From Bacteroides intestinalis (lineage in GTDB: Bacteria; Bacteroidota; Bacteroidia; Bacteroidales; Bacteroidaceae), in NCBI RefSeq assembly GCF_902364365.1, contig NZ_CABJDN010000002.1:434155-498154 (forward strand): a DNA stretch of 64,000 nt. The letters are read 5' to 3'. Position 1 is the first letter of the stretch. The number at the start of each line of letters is the position of its first letter. Positions 19,086-27,832 of this stretch are shown here, one piece after another. Made by a program: the position numbers and the translations under genes. The notes under the pieces are model-generated. The model worked only from the letters and a program-made list of their open reading frames with translations. It was not told where the DNA came from and ran no database searches.

Positions 19086-21098
19086 CTAAAATTCAAACAT
19101 CAACGAGCACAGCACATTACGCAATGGCATCGGATAGTATTGTGTCGATTCATAATAAGTATTCAGAATGTTATCCACACGTACTTGTGAAGTAAGCTGC
19201 ATGCCGTTCCCTAATTTCCACAAATAACCCACTAATAAGTTATGAACCGTATAAGGACGGGTTGAATAAGATTCATCAGTTGTGACATAACGTTTACCTA
19301 TATAAGTAGTCTGCCACGAACAAAAGGCTTTTTTATAATCGAATGCCAGCCGTGCATTCCATTTCAATTCGGGCACATAAGGAATCTGCTGCATATAAGA
19401 GTTATCATCCACATGCTGCTTCTTCCGCGTACGCGAACGCGCCCAACTGAAATTACCGGAAAGTGTAGTTTTGAAATCCCCGAAACTAAGCACCATTTTG
19501 CCTGTAAACTCTGCTCCCAGCGAGAGAACGTTACGTTTGTTTTGAGGTGTCCATATCCATTGGTTGCCATCTTTTGGAAGCCACAATATCCAATTGTCAA
19601 TATGCATCAGATAACCGGATGCTTCTGCATTCAATGTCATCCAGGAGGTTAAATCATTCTTATAACCGATAGCTGCATCGTAAGAATAGCCGTCTTCAGG
19701 TTTCACATCGGGATTTCCACCGGGACGCCAATAAAGATCGTTCATACTGGGAAAACGATAATTATACGACATGCTACCTTTTACGTAGAAAGTCTTATCA
19801 AAAAAGTTAGTGGCAAAACCAGCCGACCATGTAGACACGTTCCGGCTATTATTCTGCTCGAACATATACTGCCCATGTAGTTGTAACCATGGCAATAATG
19901 TCCAGTTCGCCGAAGCTTGCAACGACAAAACATTGCGATGATGTTTCAATGGCGGTTCGGGTACCGGTATATTATAATATACATCGTCTATCAGGTACTT
20001 AGCGGAATCCACATCAATGTAACTACTCACATTTACCAAGTCGTGTGTATAGGTAAGGGTAGCATTCAATACCAACTCGTCAACAGGTGCACACGAATAA
20101 TCAGCAACACCCTGCCATGTCTGCGAAGAGTTGATATTGCCTTCCGGATCGAACAAGCCACCATCAAACCATTTGTCATACTTCAGACGATAATAAAGCC
20201 ATGCACCCTTTACATGAAATTCATGGATGCCACGCACATAGTCGAACCCTACATACCCGCGAATATTCGTTTCATTCTGCTGTTCGTGCGTCTTTCCCAC
20301 AATGCCTAATGGTTGGGGCAACATACGCTTCCCTTGTTGTATCCAACCTACAGCAGCCAGTTGTGCGTATGGATTCAGTTTAAAGTACCCTTCCTGCATC
20401 GCACTCCATTGTGAGTATTTGGCATCCTGCCGCTTCTCACGGAAAGCTTCATTAGTAAGTACTTTATTTATATAAGTATAGTCATTATCCGAATGTTGGT
20501 AAAACAAACGCGTTTTCGAAACCACCCGTTTGCCGCTTACATTAATCTGTGCTCCTCCGGTATATGTGTTATAAGAACCATATTCTCCAAAGAATTTACC
20601 TGTAATCCCCTTTCCCCACTCCGGATCATTGAAGATGTTTACACTCCCACCTACAGCACCGGTACCACTCTTCACATGACTGCTTCCATAATAAAGGTTC
20701 ACGTTGTCGGCAAAGAAGACAGGGAACTGCGAAAAGTCAAACACTCCGGACATCGGCGGCGTGATGTTGATTCCATTCCAGTTGACCCGGGTTTGCGCAG
20801 CACTTCCTCCACGGAAAGAGGCTGTAGATAATGCTCCCGTACCCAGACTCTTAATGTAAGTAGCCGAATTTTCGGTCAATAACTCAGAAAACGAACGGGT
20901 TTTATTGATTTGCAACAATTCAGGTTCAAGATGCGTCACTTTTGCACCGGCATTTGCTTCATTGGCATGGCGTATCCGACGGGCTACAATCTGCACCTCA
21001 TCCAGATTCAGACCATAGGCAATCGTATCCTTTTTCTGAGCTATCGCATCAGTCACCAGCAGACATGCGGCAACTATCAGGAAAAACAGTTTTCTCAT
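19086..21098 (-). CDS. btuB: BtuB-like TonB-dependent cobalamin receptor
   Basis: A 670-residue outer-membrane receptor without the carboxypeptidase-like extension of SusC proteins. It has a signal peptide ending DAIAQ, a short TonB-box region (LDEVQIVARR), a plug with RSFSELLTENSATYIKS and FRGGSAAQTRVNWNGINI at about 55-125, and a barrel ending in LRNVLCSLMFEF. It transports cobalamin or a related corrinoid across the outer membrane. The assignment rests on the size, the plug type and the cobalamin riboswitch at the head of the operon. It lies 9 bases after the BtuG-like gene. Confidence 0.88.
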   Translation of the reverse strand: MRKLFFLIVAACLLVTDAIAQKKDTIAYGLNLDEVQIVARRIRHANEANAGAKVTHLEPELLQINKTRSFSELLTENSATYIKSLGTGALSTASFRGGSAAQTRVNWNGINITPPMSGVFDFSQFPVFFADNVNLYYGSSHVKSGTGAVGGSVNIFNDPEWGKGITGKFFGEYGSYNTYTGGAQINVSGKRVVSKTRLFYQHSDNDYTYINKVLTNEAFREKRQDAKYSQWSAMQEGYFKLNPYAQLAAVGWIQQGKRMLPQPLGIVGKTHEQQNETNIRGYVGFDYVRGIHEFHVKGAWLYYRLKYDKWFDGGLFDPEGNINSSQTWQGVADYSCAPVDELVLNATLTYTHDLVNVSSYIDVDSAKYLIDDVYYNIPVPEPPLKHHRNVLSLQASANWTLLPWLQLHGQYMFEQNNSRNVSTWSAGFATNFFDKTFYVKGSMSYNYRFPSMNDLYWRPGGNPDVKPEDGYSYDAAIGYKNDLTSWMTLNAEASGYLMHIDNWILWLPKDGNQWIWTPQNKRNVLSLGAEFTGKMVLSFGDFKTTLSGNFSWARSRTRKKQHVDDNSYMQQIPYVPELKWNARLAFDYKKAFCSWQTTYIGKRYVTTDESYSTRPYTVHNLLVGYLWKLGNGMQLTSQVRVDNILNTYYESTQYYPMPLRNVLCSLMFEF

Positions 21099-21107
21099 AA
21101 ACTCAGA

Positions 21108-22280
21108 TTATTGAACTTCGGATAATTCAGGAAAATAGACCTGATTGGGATAAATACCAACACGGTAACTTTCAACATTTCCACTCTCTTTATAATGACG
21201 AATATAGCCACGCTGTGCCGAATAGTCCAGGCAGTCGCAGATATACACTTCCCCTTGCGGACTTACTCCACAACCATACATCATATCTACTCCAGGCACA
21301 TGACGATGTAATTTAAAAGTGCCATCATCCGTGTTCAACGTATAAATACTTTGTTGTGAGTCATTCGGAAGACCCGGTTTGCAGGTTCGCACACTAAAAT
21401 AAATCAGAGTTTTAGTAGCATCCATGTCTGTCCGATTATAGCTGATAGTTCCGGTTACATCCCCTTCTTTAGCTTCATTCTTACTGACAAAAGGCAGTCT
21501 GTAAGTAGTCACTACCTTCTCCGTCTGCGGATCAATACACTTCAACAAAATAGCAGTGGGTTTTCCTTTATCGCGTTCGTTCATCAAAGCCCATATCTTA
21601 CCGTTTTTGTCTTTCAGCAATTTACAGGTTTTAGTAACTTCCTCATTATAGACTTCTTCTATCATGCGGCTTCCTTCCAGAGTTATATTGTCCAAATCGA
21701 ACACATAAAGCCCTTTTGCCGTAATACCAAAGAGTTTATGATCAGCCACTTCCATATATTCGACCCATTTCCTGATAACAATATATTCCAAGGGAGAGCC
21801 ATAAGGAGGTACGGTACGGATTCGTACCAGCTGACTGGGCAAATCAACACCGGAGACATTGTTACTTAAAAGATCGGAAACGATAGCAGTGGTATCCGAT
21901 ATAGCTACAATCTGACGCGGTAATCCTGCCTGTGTATAAAGTATCGTACCTTCGGATTCGAAAGTCTTGGAATTTACAATCTCGATTTTCTTAGAATTGT
22001 TCAAAGCGATGAAGTACTTCCCATTAATCATCGTAATAGATTGTGCTACATCCCCTAACGGTCGGTTATTCACAACACGAAAGACATCGGGACTCACCAT
22101 CCCGTTACGGTACAATACGGATATAGCTCCCATATTCGTACCTATTCTTCCCTCGTTCAAAACAATAGCTTCGATATTACCCTCGCCCACTCCGGCAGGA
22201 AAATCATCCTCATACTCGCAAGCGGATAATAACACTATTAGCACTGCATAACATAACCTCAAAATGCGTTTCTTCTGCAT
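21108..22280 (-). CDS. btuG: BtuG-like B12-binding beta-propeller lipoprotein
   Basis: The ATG at 22280 is preferred over the in-frame GTG two codons upstream, giving 390 residues. The lipobox LSAC is followed by acidic EYEDDF. Propeller blades are visible through the protein, including IEAIVLNEGRIGTNMG and LGDVAQSITMINGKYFIALN, the latter characteristic of BtuG as I remember it. BtuG sits on the cell surface, binds cobalamin very tightly and passes it to BtuB. This is the first gene after the cobalamin riboswitch, which should repress it when B12 is plentiful. Confidence 0.84.
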   Translation of the reverse strand: MQKKRILRLCYAVLIVLLSACEYEDDFPAGVGEGNIEAIVLNEGRIGTNMGAISVLYRNGMVSPDVFRVVNNRPLGDVAQSITMINGKYFIALNNSKKIEIVNSKTFESEGTILYTQAGLPRQIVAISDTTAIVSDLLSNNVSGVDLPSQLVRIRTVPPYGSPLEYIVIRKWVEYMEVADHKLFGITAKGLYVFDLDNITLEGSRMIEEVYNEEVTKTCKLLKDKNGKIWALMNERDKGKPTAILLKCIDPQTEKVVTTYRLPFVSKNEAKEGDVTGTISYNRTDMDATKTLIYFSVRTCKPGLPNDSQQSIYTLNTDDGTFKLHRHVPGVDMMYGCGVSPQGEVYICDCLDYSAQRGYIRHYKESGNVESYRVGIYPNQVYFPELSEVQ

Positions 22281-22414
22281 ACACACAATTATTTTTCGTT
22301 ATGTTTCGAGGTACGAAGTCCGAGCAATGACCTCCCATATCTATAACAATATGAGTTGAAGCAATGTGAATCTCTTACGTTTCTTTTCCCCCGAAACTGT
22401 AGATTGCAGACTTT

Positions 22415-22605
22415 GCAGGCAGGTCTTCTGACTCGCTTCCCTTTCGGAAGTCCTTCCCATCCTATACAGACAGTGGACAAGTGTAGAATTTATCCGAAAA
22501 GTTTAATGAAGCTCACAGCAGTGGGTCTGTTCAGGAGTTTCACCTGATTCCCTTTTCACCTCGTTTGATAAGATATATCACGAAGCACCCGAAAGCCGGA
22601 TTCTT
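22415..22605 (-). promoter_or_regulatory. Cobalamin riboswitch
   Basis: Read on the minus strand, the classic elements appear in order: GAGGTGAAAAGGGAA, a CAGGTG / CCTGAAC stem, CCCACTGCTGTGAGC, the B12-box part GATGGGAAGGAC, and the 3' end GTCAGAAGACCTGCCTGC. About 130 bases separate it from the btuG ATG, which leaves room for the expression platform. The outer boundaries are approximate. It should switch off the btuG-btuB operon on binding adenosylcobalamin. Confidence 0.94.
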
Positions 22606-22765
22606 AAATCCAGACGCAAATATAGATATTATAAATCATGCAAGGAAGAATATTCTAAAAAAAGAGAAAATGAACTTAATGTTTTATTCTCTCTTATAAG
22701 TTTGCCCGGTTCAGTACTCAATACTTTATGAATAGGCCCCGTATATTCATCATATCTAAGTCTTA

Positions 22766-22843
22766 TTTACTCCGTGTCTTCTCCGTATCTATACGCTTGG
22801 ACTTGATACGGAGTTGGTACGGCCTTGACACGGAGTTGGTATG
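22766..22843. repeat. 11-bp-period intergenic repeat, copy A
   Basis: Starts TTTACTCCGTGTC and ends GTTGGTATG. The right half is four units of an 11-bp motif, roughly ACTTGATACGG / AGTTGGTACGG / CCTTGACACGG / AGTTGGTATG. The left half carries the complement (CTCCGTGTCTT, CTCCGTATC), so the element can fold back. A related copy lies at 61236-61324. The bases between the riboswitch and this element (22606-22765) show nothing else recognisable. Confidence 0.7.
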
Positions 22844-22913
22844 AATCAGACATGCAAACATCCCCTTCTGATAGATTCCGCGAATCTAATACTCGAAAAA
22901 AGAGGAAGAAACG

Positions 22914-22945
22914 TTTGTCTGTTCCAAATAAAAAAAGTACTTTTG
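22914..22945 (+). promoter_or_regulatory. Promoter of rplU-rpmA
   Basis: TTTG (22914-22917), a 20-base spacer and TACTTTTG (22938-22945) match the Bacteroides -33/-7 consensus. Transcription should start near 22952. Confidence 0.8.
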
Positions 22946-22951
22946 TGCCCG

Positions 22952-23036
22952 ATTATTCCGCACCGGGTTCGACAAAGTGCTTTCTAAGTGATTAGAGACC
23001 ACCCGACGGAGCTAACTTATACATTATATATAAGAA
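22952..23036 (+). promoter_or_regulatory. Structured 5' leader of rplU (candidate)
   Basis: The roughly 85-base leader can form two competing pairings: GCAC with GTGC, and CGGGT with ACCCG further downstream. Such leaders are often binding sites for autoregulation by ribosomal proteins. No conserved family could be assigned from sequence alone. Confidence 0.35.
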
Positions 23037-23354
23037 ATGTACGCAATTGTAGAAATCAACGGTCAGCAATTTAAAGCAGAAGCTGGCAAAAAGCTGTTTG
23101 TACACCACATCCAGAATGCAGAAAACGGTACAACAGTAGAATTTGACAAAGTTCTTTTGGTAGACAAAGAAGGTGCTATCACCGTAGGTGCTCCCACTGT
23201 AGAAGGTGCAAAAGTAGTTTGCCAGATTGTATCAAGCCTGGTAAAAGGTGATAAAGTTCTTATCTTCCACAAGAAAAGAAGAAAAGGTCATCGCAAGTTG
23301 AACGGTCACCGTCAACAATTCACAGAGTTAACAATTACAGAAGTAGTAGCTTAA
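23037..23354 (+). CDS. rplU: 50S ribosomal protein L21
   Basis: A 105-residue protein of normal L21 length. It begins [19 protein letters not shown] and carries the C-terminal [16 protein letters not shown] basic signature for 23S rRNA binding. It is a structural protein of the large ribosomal subunit. It is followed 23 bases later by rpmA, the standard L21-L27 pairing. The promoter and leader are immediately upstream. Confidence 0.97.
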   Translation: MYAIVEINGQQFKAEAGKKLFVHHIQNAENGTTVEFDKVLLVDKEGAITVGAPTVEGAKVVCQIVSSLVKGDKVLIFHKKRRKGHRKLNGHRQQFTELTITEVVA

Positions 23355-23377
23355 TCAATTTAAAACAGTAAGAAGAA

Positions 23378-23647
23378 ATGGCACATAAAAAAGGTGTCGG
23401 TAGTTCTAAGAACGGCCGCGAATCACAGAGCAAGAGATTAGGCGTTAAGATATTTGGTGGCGAAGCTTGCAAAGCAGGTAACATCATCATTCGTCAAAGA
23501 GGTACTGAATTCCACCCGGGTAATAACATCGGCATGGGTAAAGACCACACTCTTTTCGCTTTAGTAGATGGAACTGTACAGTTCAAAGTAGGTAGAGAAG
23601 ACAGACGTTATGTATCTGTTATTCCTGCTGAAGGCACAGAAGCGTAA
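23378..23647 (+). CDS. rpmA: 50S ribosomal protein L27
   Basis: An 89-residue protein of normal length, beginning [17 protein letters not shown] and containing [18 protein letters not shown]27 reaches the peptidyl-transferase centre with its N-terminus, and no N-terminal leader extension of the Firmicutes kind is present. It is the second gene of the rplU-rpmA operon and ends shortly before a strong terminator. Confidence 0.97.
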   Translation: MAHKKGVGSSKNGRESQSKRLGVKIFGGEACKAGNIIIRQRGTEFHPGNNIGMGKDHTLFALVDGTVQFKVGREDRRYVSVIPAEGTEA

Positions 23648-23669
23648 GTTTCAGAATAAGAAATAAAGA

Positions 23670-23710
23670 AAAGGGATGTAATCCAATGGATTGCATCCCT
23701 TTCTTTTTAT
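23670..23710 (+). terminator. rplU-rpmA terminator
   Basis: A 15-bp stem, AAAGGGATGTAATCC with GGATTGCATCCCTTT (one G-U pair) around a three-base loop, is followed by CTTTTTAT. Confidence 0.92.
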
Positions 23711-23741
23711 AGCAAAAACAACACCTTATTTGTTTTTTACT

Positions 23742-23749
23742 TATCTTTG
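23742..23749 (+). promoter_or_regulatory. -7 box of serS
   Basis: TATCTTTG lies 42 bases before the ATG at 23792. It overlaps the TTG at 23747, which is therefore unlikely to be a translation start. Confidence 0.65.
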
Positions 23750-23791
23750 TACTCTCAAATCAAGATTTTAATCAAAACAAAGTATCAAGAT

Positions 23792-25066
23792 ATGCTTACC
23801 ATCAAACAAATTACAGAAAACACCGACGCGGTGATCCGCGGACTGGAAAAGAAGCATTTCAAAAATGCTAAAGAGACAATAGACCAGGTAATTGCCTTTA
23901 ACGACAAAAGACGTAGCACACAGTCTGTATTAGATAATAACCTCTCTGAAGTGAACTCTATTTCCAAATCTATCGGACAACTGATGAAGGAAGGAAAGAA
24001 AGAGGAAGCTGAAACTGCCAAAAGTCGTGTAGCCGAACTAAAAGAAAGCAACAAGACTTTGCAAGCTGAAATGGACCAGGCTGCTGAAGATATGCAGAAT
24101 CTACTCTACACAATTCCTAATATCCCTTATGATGAAGTACCCGAAGGTGTGGGTGCCGAGGATAATGTAGTAGAGAAAATGGGGGGCATGGAAACCGAAC
24201 TTCCCAAAGATGCACTGCCTCACTGGGAACTGACGAAGAAATATGATTTGATAGACTTCGACTTAGGCGTAAAGATCACAGGAGCCGGATTCCCTGTTTA
24301 CAAAGGGAAAGGTGCACAGTTGCAACGCGCACTGATCAACTTCTTTCTGGACGAAGCCCGTAAGGCTGGCTATCTGGAAATCATGCCTCCGACAGTGGTA
24401 AATGCAGCTTCCGGTTACGGAACAGGCCAGTTGCCCGATAAGGAAGGCCAGATGTACCATTGTGAAGTAGACGATTTATATCTTATTCCGACAGCTGAAG
24501 TTCCTGTAACCAATATCTATCGCGACGTGATTCTGGAAGAAAAGCAACTTCCTATCAAGAACTGTGCTTACACGCAGTGTTTCCGTCGCGAAGCCGGATC
24601 TTACGGTAAAGATGTGCGCGGTTTGAATCGTCTGCACGAATTTTCTAAAGTAGAACTGGTACGAATTGACAAGCCTGAACATTCCAGAAAGTCTCACAAA
24701 GAGATGTTGGACCATGTAGAAGGATTGTTGCAGAAACTGGAATTGCCATATCGTATCCTTCGCCTGTGTGGCGGTGATATGAGCTTTACAGCCGCTCTTT
24801 GCTTCGACTTCGAAGTTTATTCTGAGGCACAGAAGCGTTGGCTGGAAGTAAGTTCCGTTTCTAACTTCGATACTTATCAGGCTAATCGCTTGAAATGCCG
24901 TTACCGCAGTGGAGAAAAGAAAACAGAGCTTTGCCATACATTGAACGGATCTGCATTGGCATTGCCACGTATCGTTGCCGCTTTACTGGAAAATAATCAG
25001 ACACCGGAAGGTATCCGTATTCCAAAGGCACTGGTGCCGTATACGGGTTTTGAAATGATTGACTAA
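23792..25066 (+). CDS. serS: Seryl-tRNA synthetase
   Basis: Starting at MLTIKQITENTD the protein has 424 residues, normal for bacterial SerRS. The N-terminal long coiled-coil arm (about 25-110, KKEEAETAKSRVAELKES) contacts the tRNA-Ser long variable arm. The class II catalytic domain shows motif 2 as FRREAGSYGKDVRGLNRLH and motif 3 as GSALALPRIVAALLENNQ. It charges tRNA-Ser and tRNA-Sec with serine in the cytoplasm. It is a single-gene unit with its own promoter box. Confidence 0.97.
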   Translation: MLTIKQITENTDAVIRGLEKKHFKNAKETIDQVIAFNDKRRSTQSVLDNNLSEVNSISKSIGQLMKEGKKEEAETAKSRVAELKESNKTLQAEMDQAAEDMQNLLYTIPNIPYDEVPEGVGAEDNVVEKMGGMETELPKDALPHWELTKKYDLIDFDLGVKITGAGFPVYKGKGAQLQRALINFFLDEARKAGYLEIMPPTVVNAASGYGTGQLPDKEGQMYHCEVDDLYLIPTAEVPVTNIYRDVILEEKQLPIKNCAYTQCFRREAGSYGKDVRGLNRLHEFSKVELVRIDKPEHSRKSHKEMLDHVEGLLQKLELPYRILRLCGGDMSFTAALCFDFEVYSEAQKRWLEVSSVSNFDTYQANRLKCRYRSGEKKTELCHTLNGSALALPRIVAALLENNQTPEGIRIPKALVPYTGFEMID

Positions 25067-25087
25067 AAATAACTGCGCTATTCTGGC

Positions 25088-25181
25088 GGGTAAATCATAA
25101 TTCGCTCTTACACAGGTAACCACAGACGTTTATATCATTACGTCTATATGACCTGGTAAGAGCGAATTATCGTTTGCCCAC
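25088..25181. repeat. Long imperfect palindrome downstream of serS
   Basis: The arms pair over about 20 bases at the outside (AATTCGCTCTTAC with GTAAGAGCGAATT, extended outward by GGGTAAA / TTTGCCC), and inner arms AGACG / CGTCT and ACAGGT / ACCTGG add to the stem. It could act as a serS terminator, but there is no U-tract at the foot of the stem. It may instead be a mobile or REP-like hairpin. Confidence 0.7.
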
Positions 25182-25213
25182 ATCAGTTACACAGCTTTTT
25201 AGAAGAAACTTTC

Positions 25214-25243
25214 TTTGTTTTTACCAAATAACCCGTATCTTTG
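25214..25243 (+). promoter_or_regulatory. Promoter of the NfnAB/GltD-like fusion gene
   Basis: TTTG (25214-25217), an 18-base spacer and TATCTTTG (25236-25243) match the Bacteroides consensus. The box ends 56 bases before the ATG at 25300. Confidence 0.75.
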
Positions 25244-25299
25244 CAAACCGTAACAATCTGAAAGTGATTACGTAATTATACCAACAAAATTTATAGATA

Positions 25300-27606
25300 A
25301 TGAACAAAATCATTAGCAAAGAACATTTTTCTGAAAAGGTTTTTAAATTAGAGATCGAGGCACCTTTAATAGCCCGCTCACGTAAGGCAGGACACTTCGT
25401 CATTGTACGTGTAGGCGAAAAAGGCGAACGTATGCCATTGACAATTGCGGCGGCTGACACCGTACGCGGTACTATCACTTTGGTAGTACAGGAAGTAGGC
25501 CTCTCCTCTACCCGCCTTTGCGAACTGAATGAGGGCGATTACATCACCGATGTAGTAGGTCCGCTGGGACAAGCTACTCATATTGAAAACTTCGGAACAG
25601 TGGTTTGTGCAGGTGGTGGTGTAGGCGTAGCTCCCATGCTCCCTATCGTACAGGCTTTGAAAGCTGCCGGTAACCGCGTGATCGCCGTACTTGCCGGACG
25701 TAGCAAAGAGCTGATTATCCTTGAAAAAGAAATGCGCGAAAGCGCAGACGAGGTCATCATTATGACCGATGATGGTTCATACGGACGCAAAGGATTGGTA
25801 ACCGAAGGCGTTGAAGAAGTCATCAAACGGGAGAAAGTGGACAAATGTTTTGCCATCGGCCCCGCCATCATGATGAAATTTGTTTGTTTGCTGACTAAGA
25901 AATATGAAATACCGACCGATGTCTCGCTGAACACAATCATGGTGGATGGTACAGGTATGTGCGGCGCTTGCCGCATCACCATCGGCGGAAAGACCAAATT
26001 CGTTTGTGTAGACGGACCGGAATTTGATGGTCATCAGGTAGACTTCGACGAGATGTTGAAGCGTATGGGTGCTTTCAAGAGCATCGAACGCGAGGAAATG
26101 CACAAGCTTGAAGAAGGTGAATCCTGCAAAGTTATGCCGGAACCTGCACAGGAAGTAGACGAGAAAAGTCGTAATGCCGCATGGCGTCTGGAACTTCGCA
26201 AGGCAATGAAACCCAAAGAACGTACCGCTATTCCGCGTGTTGAAATGAACGAACTCGATTCGGAATACCGTTCGCATAGTCGTAAAGAGGAAGTAAACCA
26301 AGGGCTGACAGAGGAACAAGCCCTGACGGAAGCTAAGCGTTGCCTCGATTGTGCAAATCCAGGTTGCATGGAAGGTTGTCCCGTAGGTATTGATATTCCT
26401 CGTTTCATCAAAAACATTGAACGCGGAGAAATACTCGAAGCTGCCAAGACACTAAAAGAGACCAGTGCTCTGCCTGCCGTTTGCGGTCGTGTTTGCCCGC
26501 AGGAAAAACAGTGCGAGTCAAAATGTATCCACCTGAAAATGAAAGAAAAGCCGGTAGCTATCGGCTATCTGGAACGATTTGCTGCTGACTATGAGCGTGA
26601 AAGCGGACAAATCTCCGTACCGGAGATCAAAGAAAAGAATGGTATTAAGGTTGCCGTCATTGGCTCCGGACCTGCCGGACTTTCTTTTGCCGGAGATATG
26701 GCTAAATATGGTTACGATGTCACAGTTTTCGAAGCACTTCACGAGATAGGCGGTGTACTGAAGTATGGTATCCCTGAATTCCGTTTGCCAAACAAAGTGG
26801 TGGATGTAGAGATTGACAATCTAGCCAAGATGGGGGTTAACTTCATTAAAGACTGTATCATAGGTAAGACAATCAGTGTGGAACAGTTGGAAGAAGAAGG
26901 TTTCAAAGGTGTATTCGTAGCATCCGGTGCCGGATTGCCTAACTTTATGAATATTCCGGGAGAGAACTCTATCAATATTTTGTCATCCAATGAATACCTG
27001 ACGCGTGTCAACCTGATGGATGCAGCAAGTGAAGACTCTGATACTCCGGTACCTTTCGGTAAAAATGTAGCCGTTATCGGTGGTGGAAATACAGCTATGG
27101 ACTCAGTACGTACTGCACGCCGTTTGGGTGCCGAACGTGCTATGATTATCTACCGTCGTTCCGAAGAGGAAATGCCTGCACGTATCGAAGAGGTAAAACA
27201 TGCAAAAGAAGAAGGTGTTGAGTTCCTTACACTGCATAACCCTATCGAATACATTGCCGACGAACTGGGAAAAGTGAAACAAGTCATTCTGCAAAAAATG
27301 GAACTTGGCGAACCGGATGCTTCCGGACGCCGTAGCCCTGTAGCTATCCCAGGTGCAACGGAAACTATTGATATAGACCTGGCTATCGTCAGCGTCGGAG
27401 TTTCTCCTAACCCGATTGTACCTTCTTCTATTCCGGGACTGGAAATGGGACGCAAAGGCACGATTGCAGTAAATGAGAACATGCAGTCGTCTATTCCGAC
27501 CATTTATGCCGGAGGTGATATTGTTCGTGGTGGTGCTACCGTTATTCTTGCTATGGGCGACGGACGAAAAGCCGCTGCTGCTATGCATGAGCAACTGAGC
27601 AAGTAA
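25300..27606 (+). CDS. Fused NfnA/NfnB-type flavoprotein (ferredoxin-NADP reductase / GltD-like)
   Basis: A 768-residue single chain. Residues 1 to about 275 resemble the dihydroorotate dehydrogenase B electron-transfer subunit / NfnA: an FAD/NAD reductase fold (VVCAGGGVGVAPMLPI) and a [2Fe-2S] motif TGMCGAC...FVC at about 218-236. Residues about 300-768 resemble the glutamate synthase small subunit / NfnB: cysteine clusters CLDCANPGCMEGC and CGRVCPQEKQCESKC for [4Fe-4S] centres, then two nucleotide folds, VAVIGSGPAGLSFAG (about 451) and VAVIGGGNTAMDS (about 589). In other bacteria these are two subunits (NfnAB/SudAB) that couple NADH, NADPH and ferredoxin. It is cytoplasmic and monocistronic. 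A role as GltD for glutamate synthase is possible, but no gltB is nearby. Confidence 0.9.
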   Translation: MNKIISKEHFSEKVFKLEIEAPLIARSRKAGHFVIVRVGEKGERMPLTIAAADTVRGTITLVVQEVGLSSTRLCELNEGDYITDVVGPLGQATHIENFGTVVCAGGGVGVAPMLPIVQALKAAGNRVIAVLAGRSKELIILEKEMRESADEVIIMTDDGSYGRKGLVTEGVEEVIKREKVDKCFAIGPAIMMKFVCLLTKKYEIPTDVSLNTIMVDGTGMCGACRITIGGKTKFVCVDGPEFDGHQVDFDEMLKRMGAFKSIEREEMHKLEEGESCKVMPEPAQEVDEKSRNAAWRLELRKAMKPKERTAIPRVEMNELDSEYRSHSRKEEVNQGLTEEQALTEAKRCLDCANPGCMEGCPVGIDIPRFIKNIERGEILEAAKTLKETSALPAVCGRVCPQEKQCESKCIHLKMKEKPVAIGYLERFAADYERESGQISVPEIKEKNGIKVAVIGSGPAGLSFAGDMAKYGYDVTVFEALHEIGGVLKYGIPEFRLPNKVVDVEIDNLAKMGVNFIKDCIIGKTISVEQLEEEGFKGVFVASGAGLPNFMNIPGENSINILSSNEYLTRVNLMDAASEDSDTPVPFGKNVAVIGGGNTAMDSVRTARRLGAERAMIIYRRSEEEMPARIEEVKHAKEEGVEFLTLHNPIEYIADELGKVKQVILQKMELGEPDASGRRSPVAIPGATETIDIDLAIVSVGVSPNPIVPSSIPGLEMGRKGTIAVNENMQSSIPTIYAGGDIVRGGATVILAMGDGRKAAAAMHEQLSK

Positions 27607-27643
27607 GCAGAATTTGTCAAGAGTAAGTTTACATAACTTTAAC

Positions 27644-27680
27644 AAAGCGGGAAGATTTCGCTCTTTCCGCTTTTCTTTTT
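27644..27680 (+). terminator. Terminator of the fusion flavoprotein gene
   Basis: AAAGCGGGAAGA pairs with TCTTTCCGCTTT (one G-U) around a six-base loop, followed by TCTTTTT. Confidence 0.85.
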
Positions 27681-27693
27681 CGGGAACAGAGGA

Positions 27694-27803
27694 TATGTTT
27701 ACCCCGATTACATCATTTGCTAACCCTAAACAGATGGTATGTTTCGAGCGATTACATGGTATGTTTTACCCAATTACATGCTATGTTATGAACCCAAACA
27801 TAG
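27694..27803. repeat. Degenerate 22-bp tandem repeat, five units
   Basis: Units begin at 27694, 27716, 27738, 27760 and 27782, exactly 22 bases apart. The clearest read TATGTTT..CCC.ATTACATG; the second and fifth are degenerate. The period is not a multiple of three and an overlapping 91-codon plus-strand frame shows no protein family, so this stretch (27607-27960) is treated as non-coding. Confidence 0.65.
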
Positions 27804-27832
27804 TATCTTCTGATAAATCCCACATGCAGGCA

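Noticed and set aside
22289..22480. Short minus-strand reading frame
   Set aside because: It lies within the cobalamin riboswitch and its expression platform, and has no protein-like features.
22946..23036. tRNA-like or tmRNA-like element (GGGTTCGA) before rplU
   Set aside because: Only a short GGTTCGA match; no cloverleaf arms or acceptor stem could be drawn.
27694..27803. CRISPR array
   Set aside because: The repeats are contiguous 22-bp units without unique spacers, and no cas genes are present.
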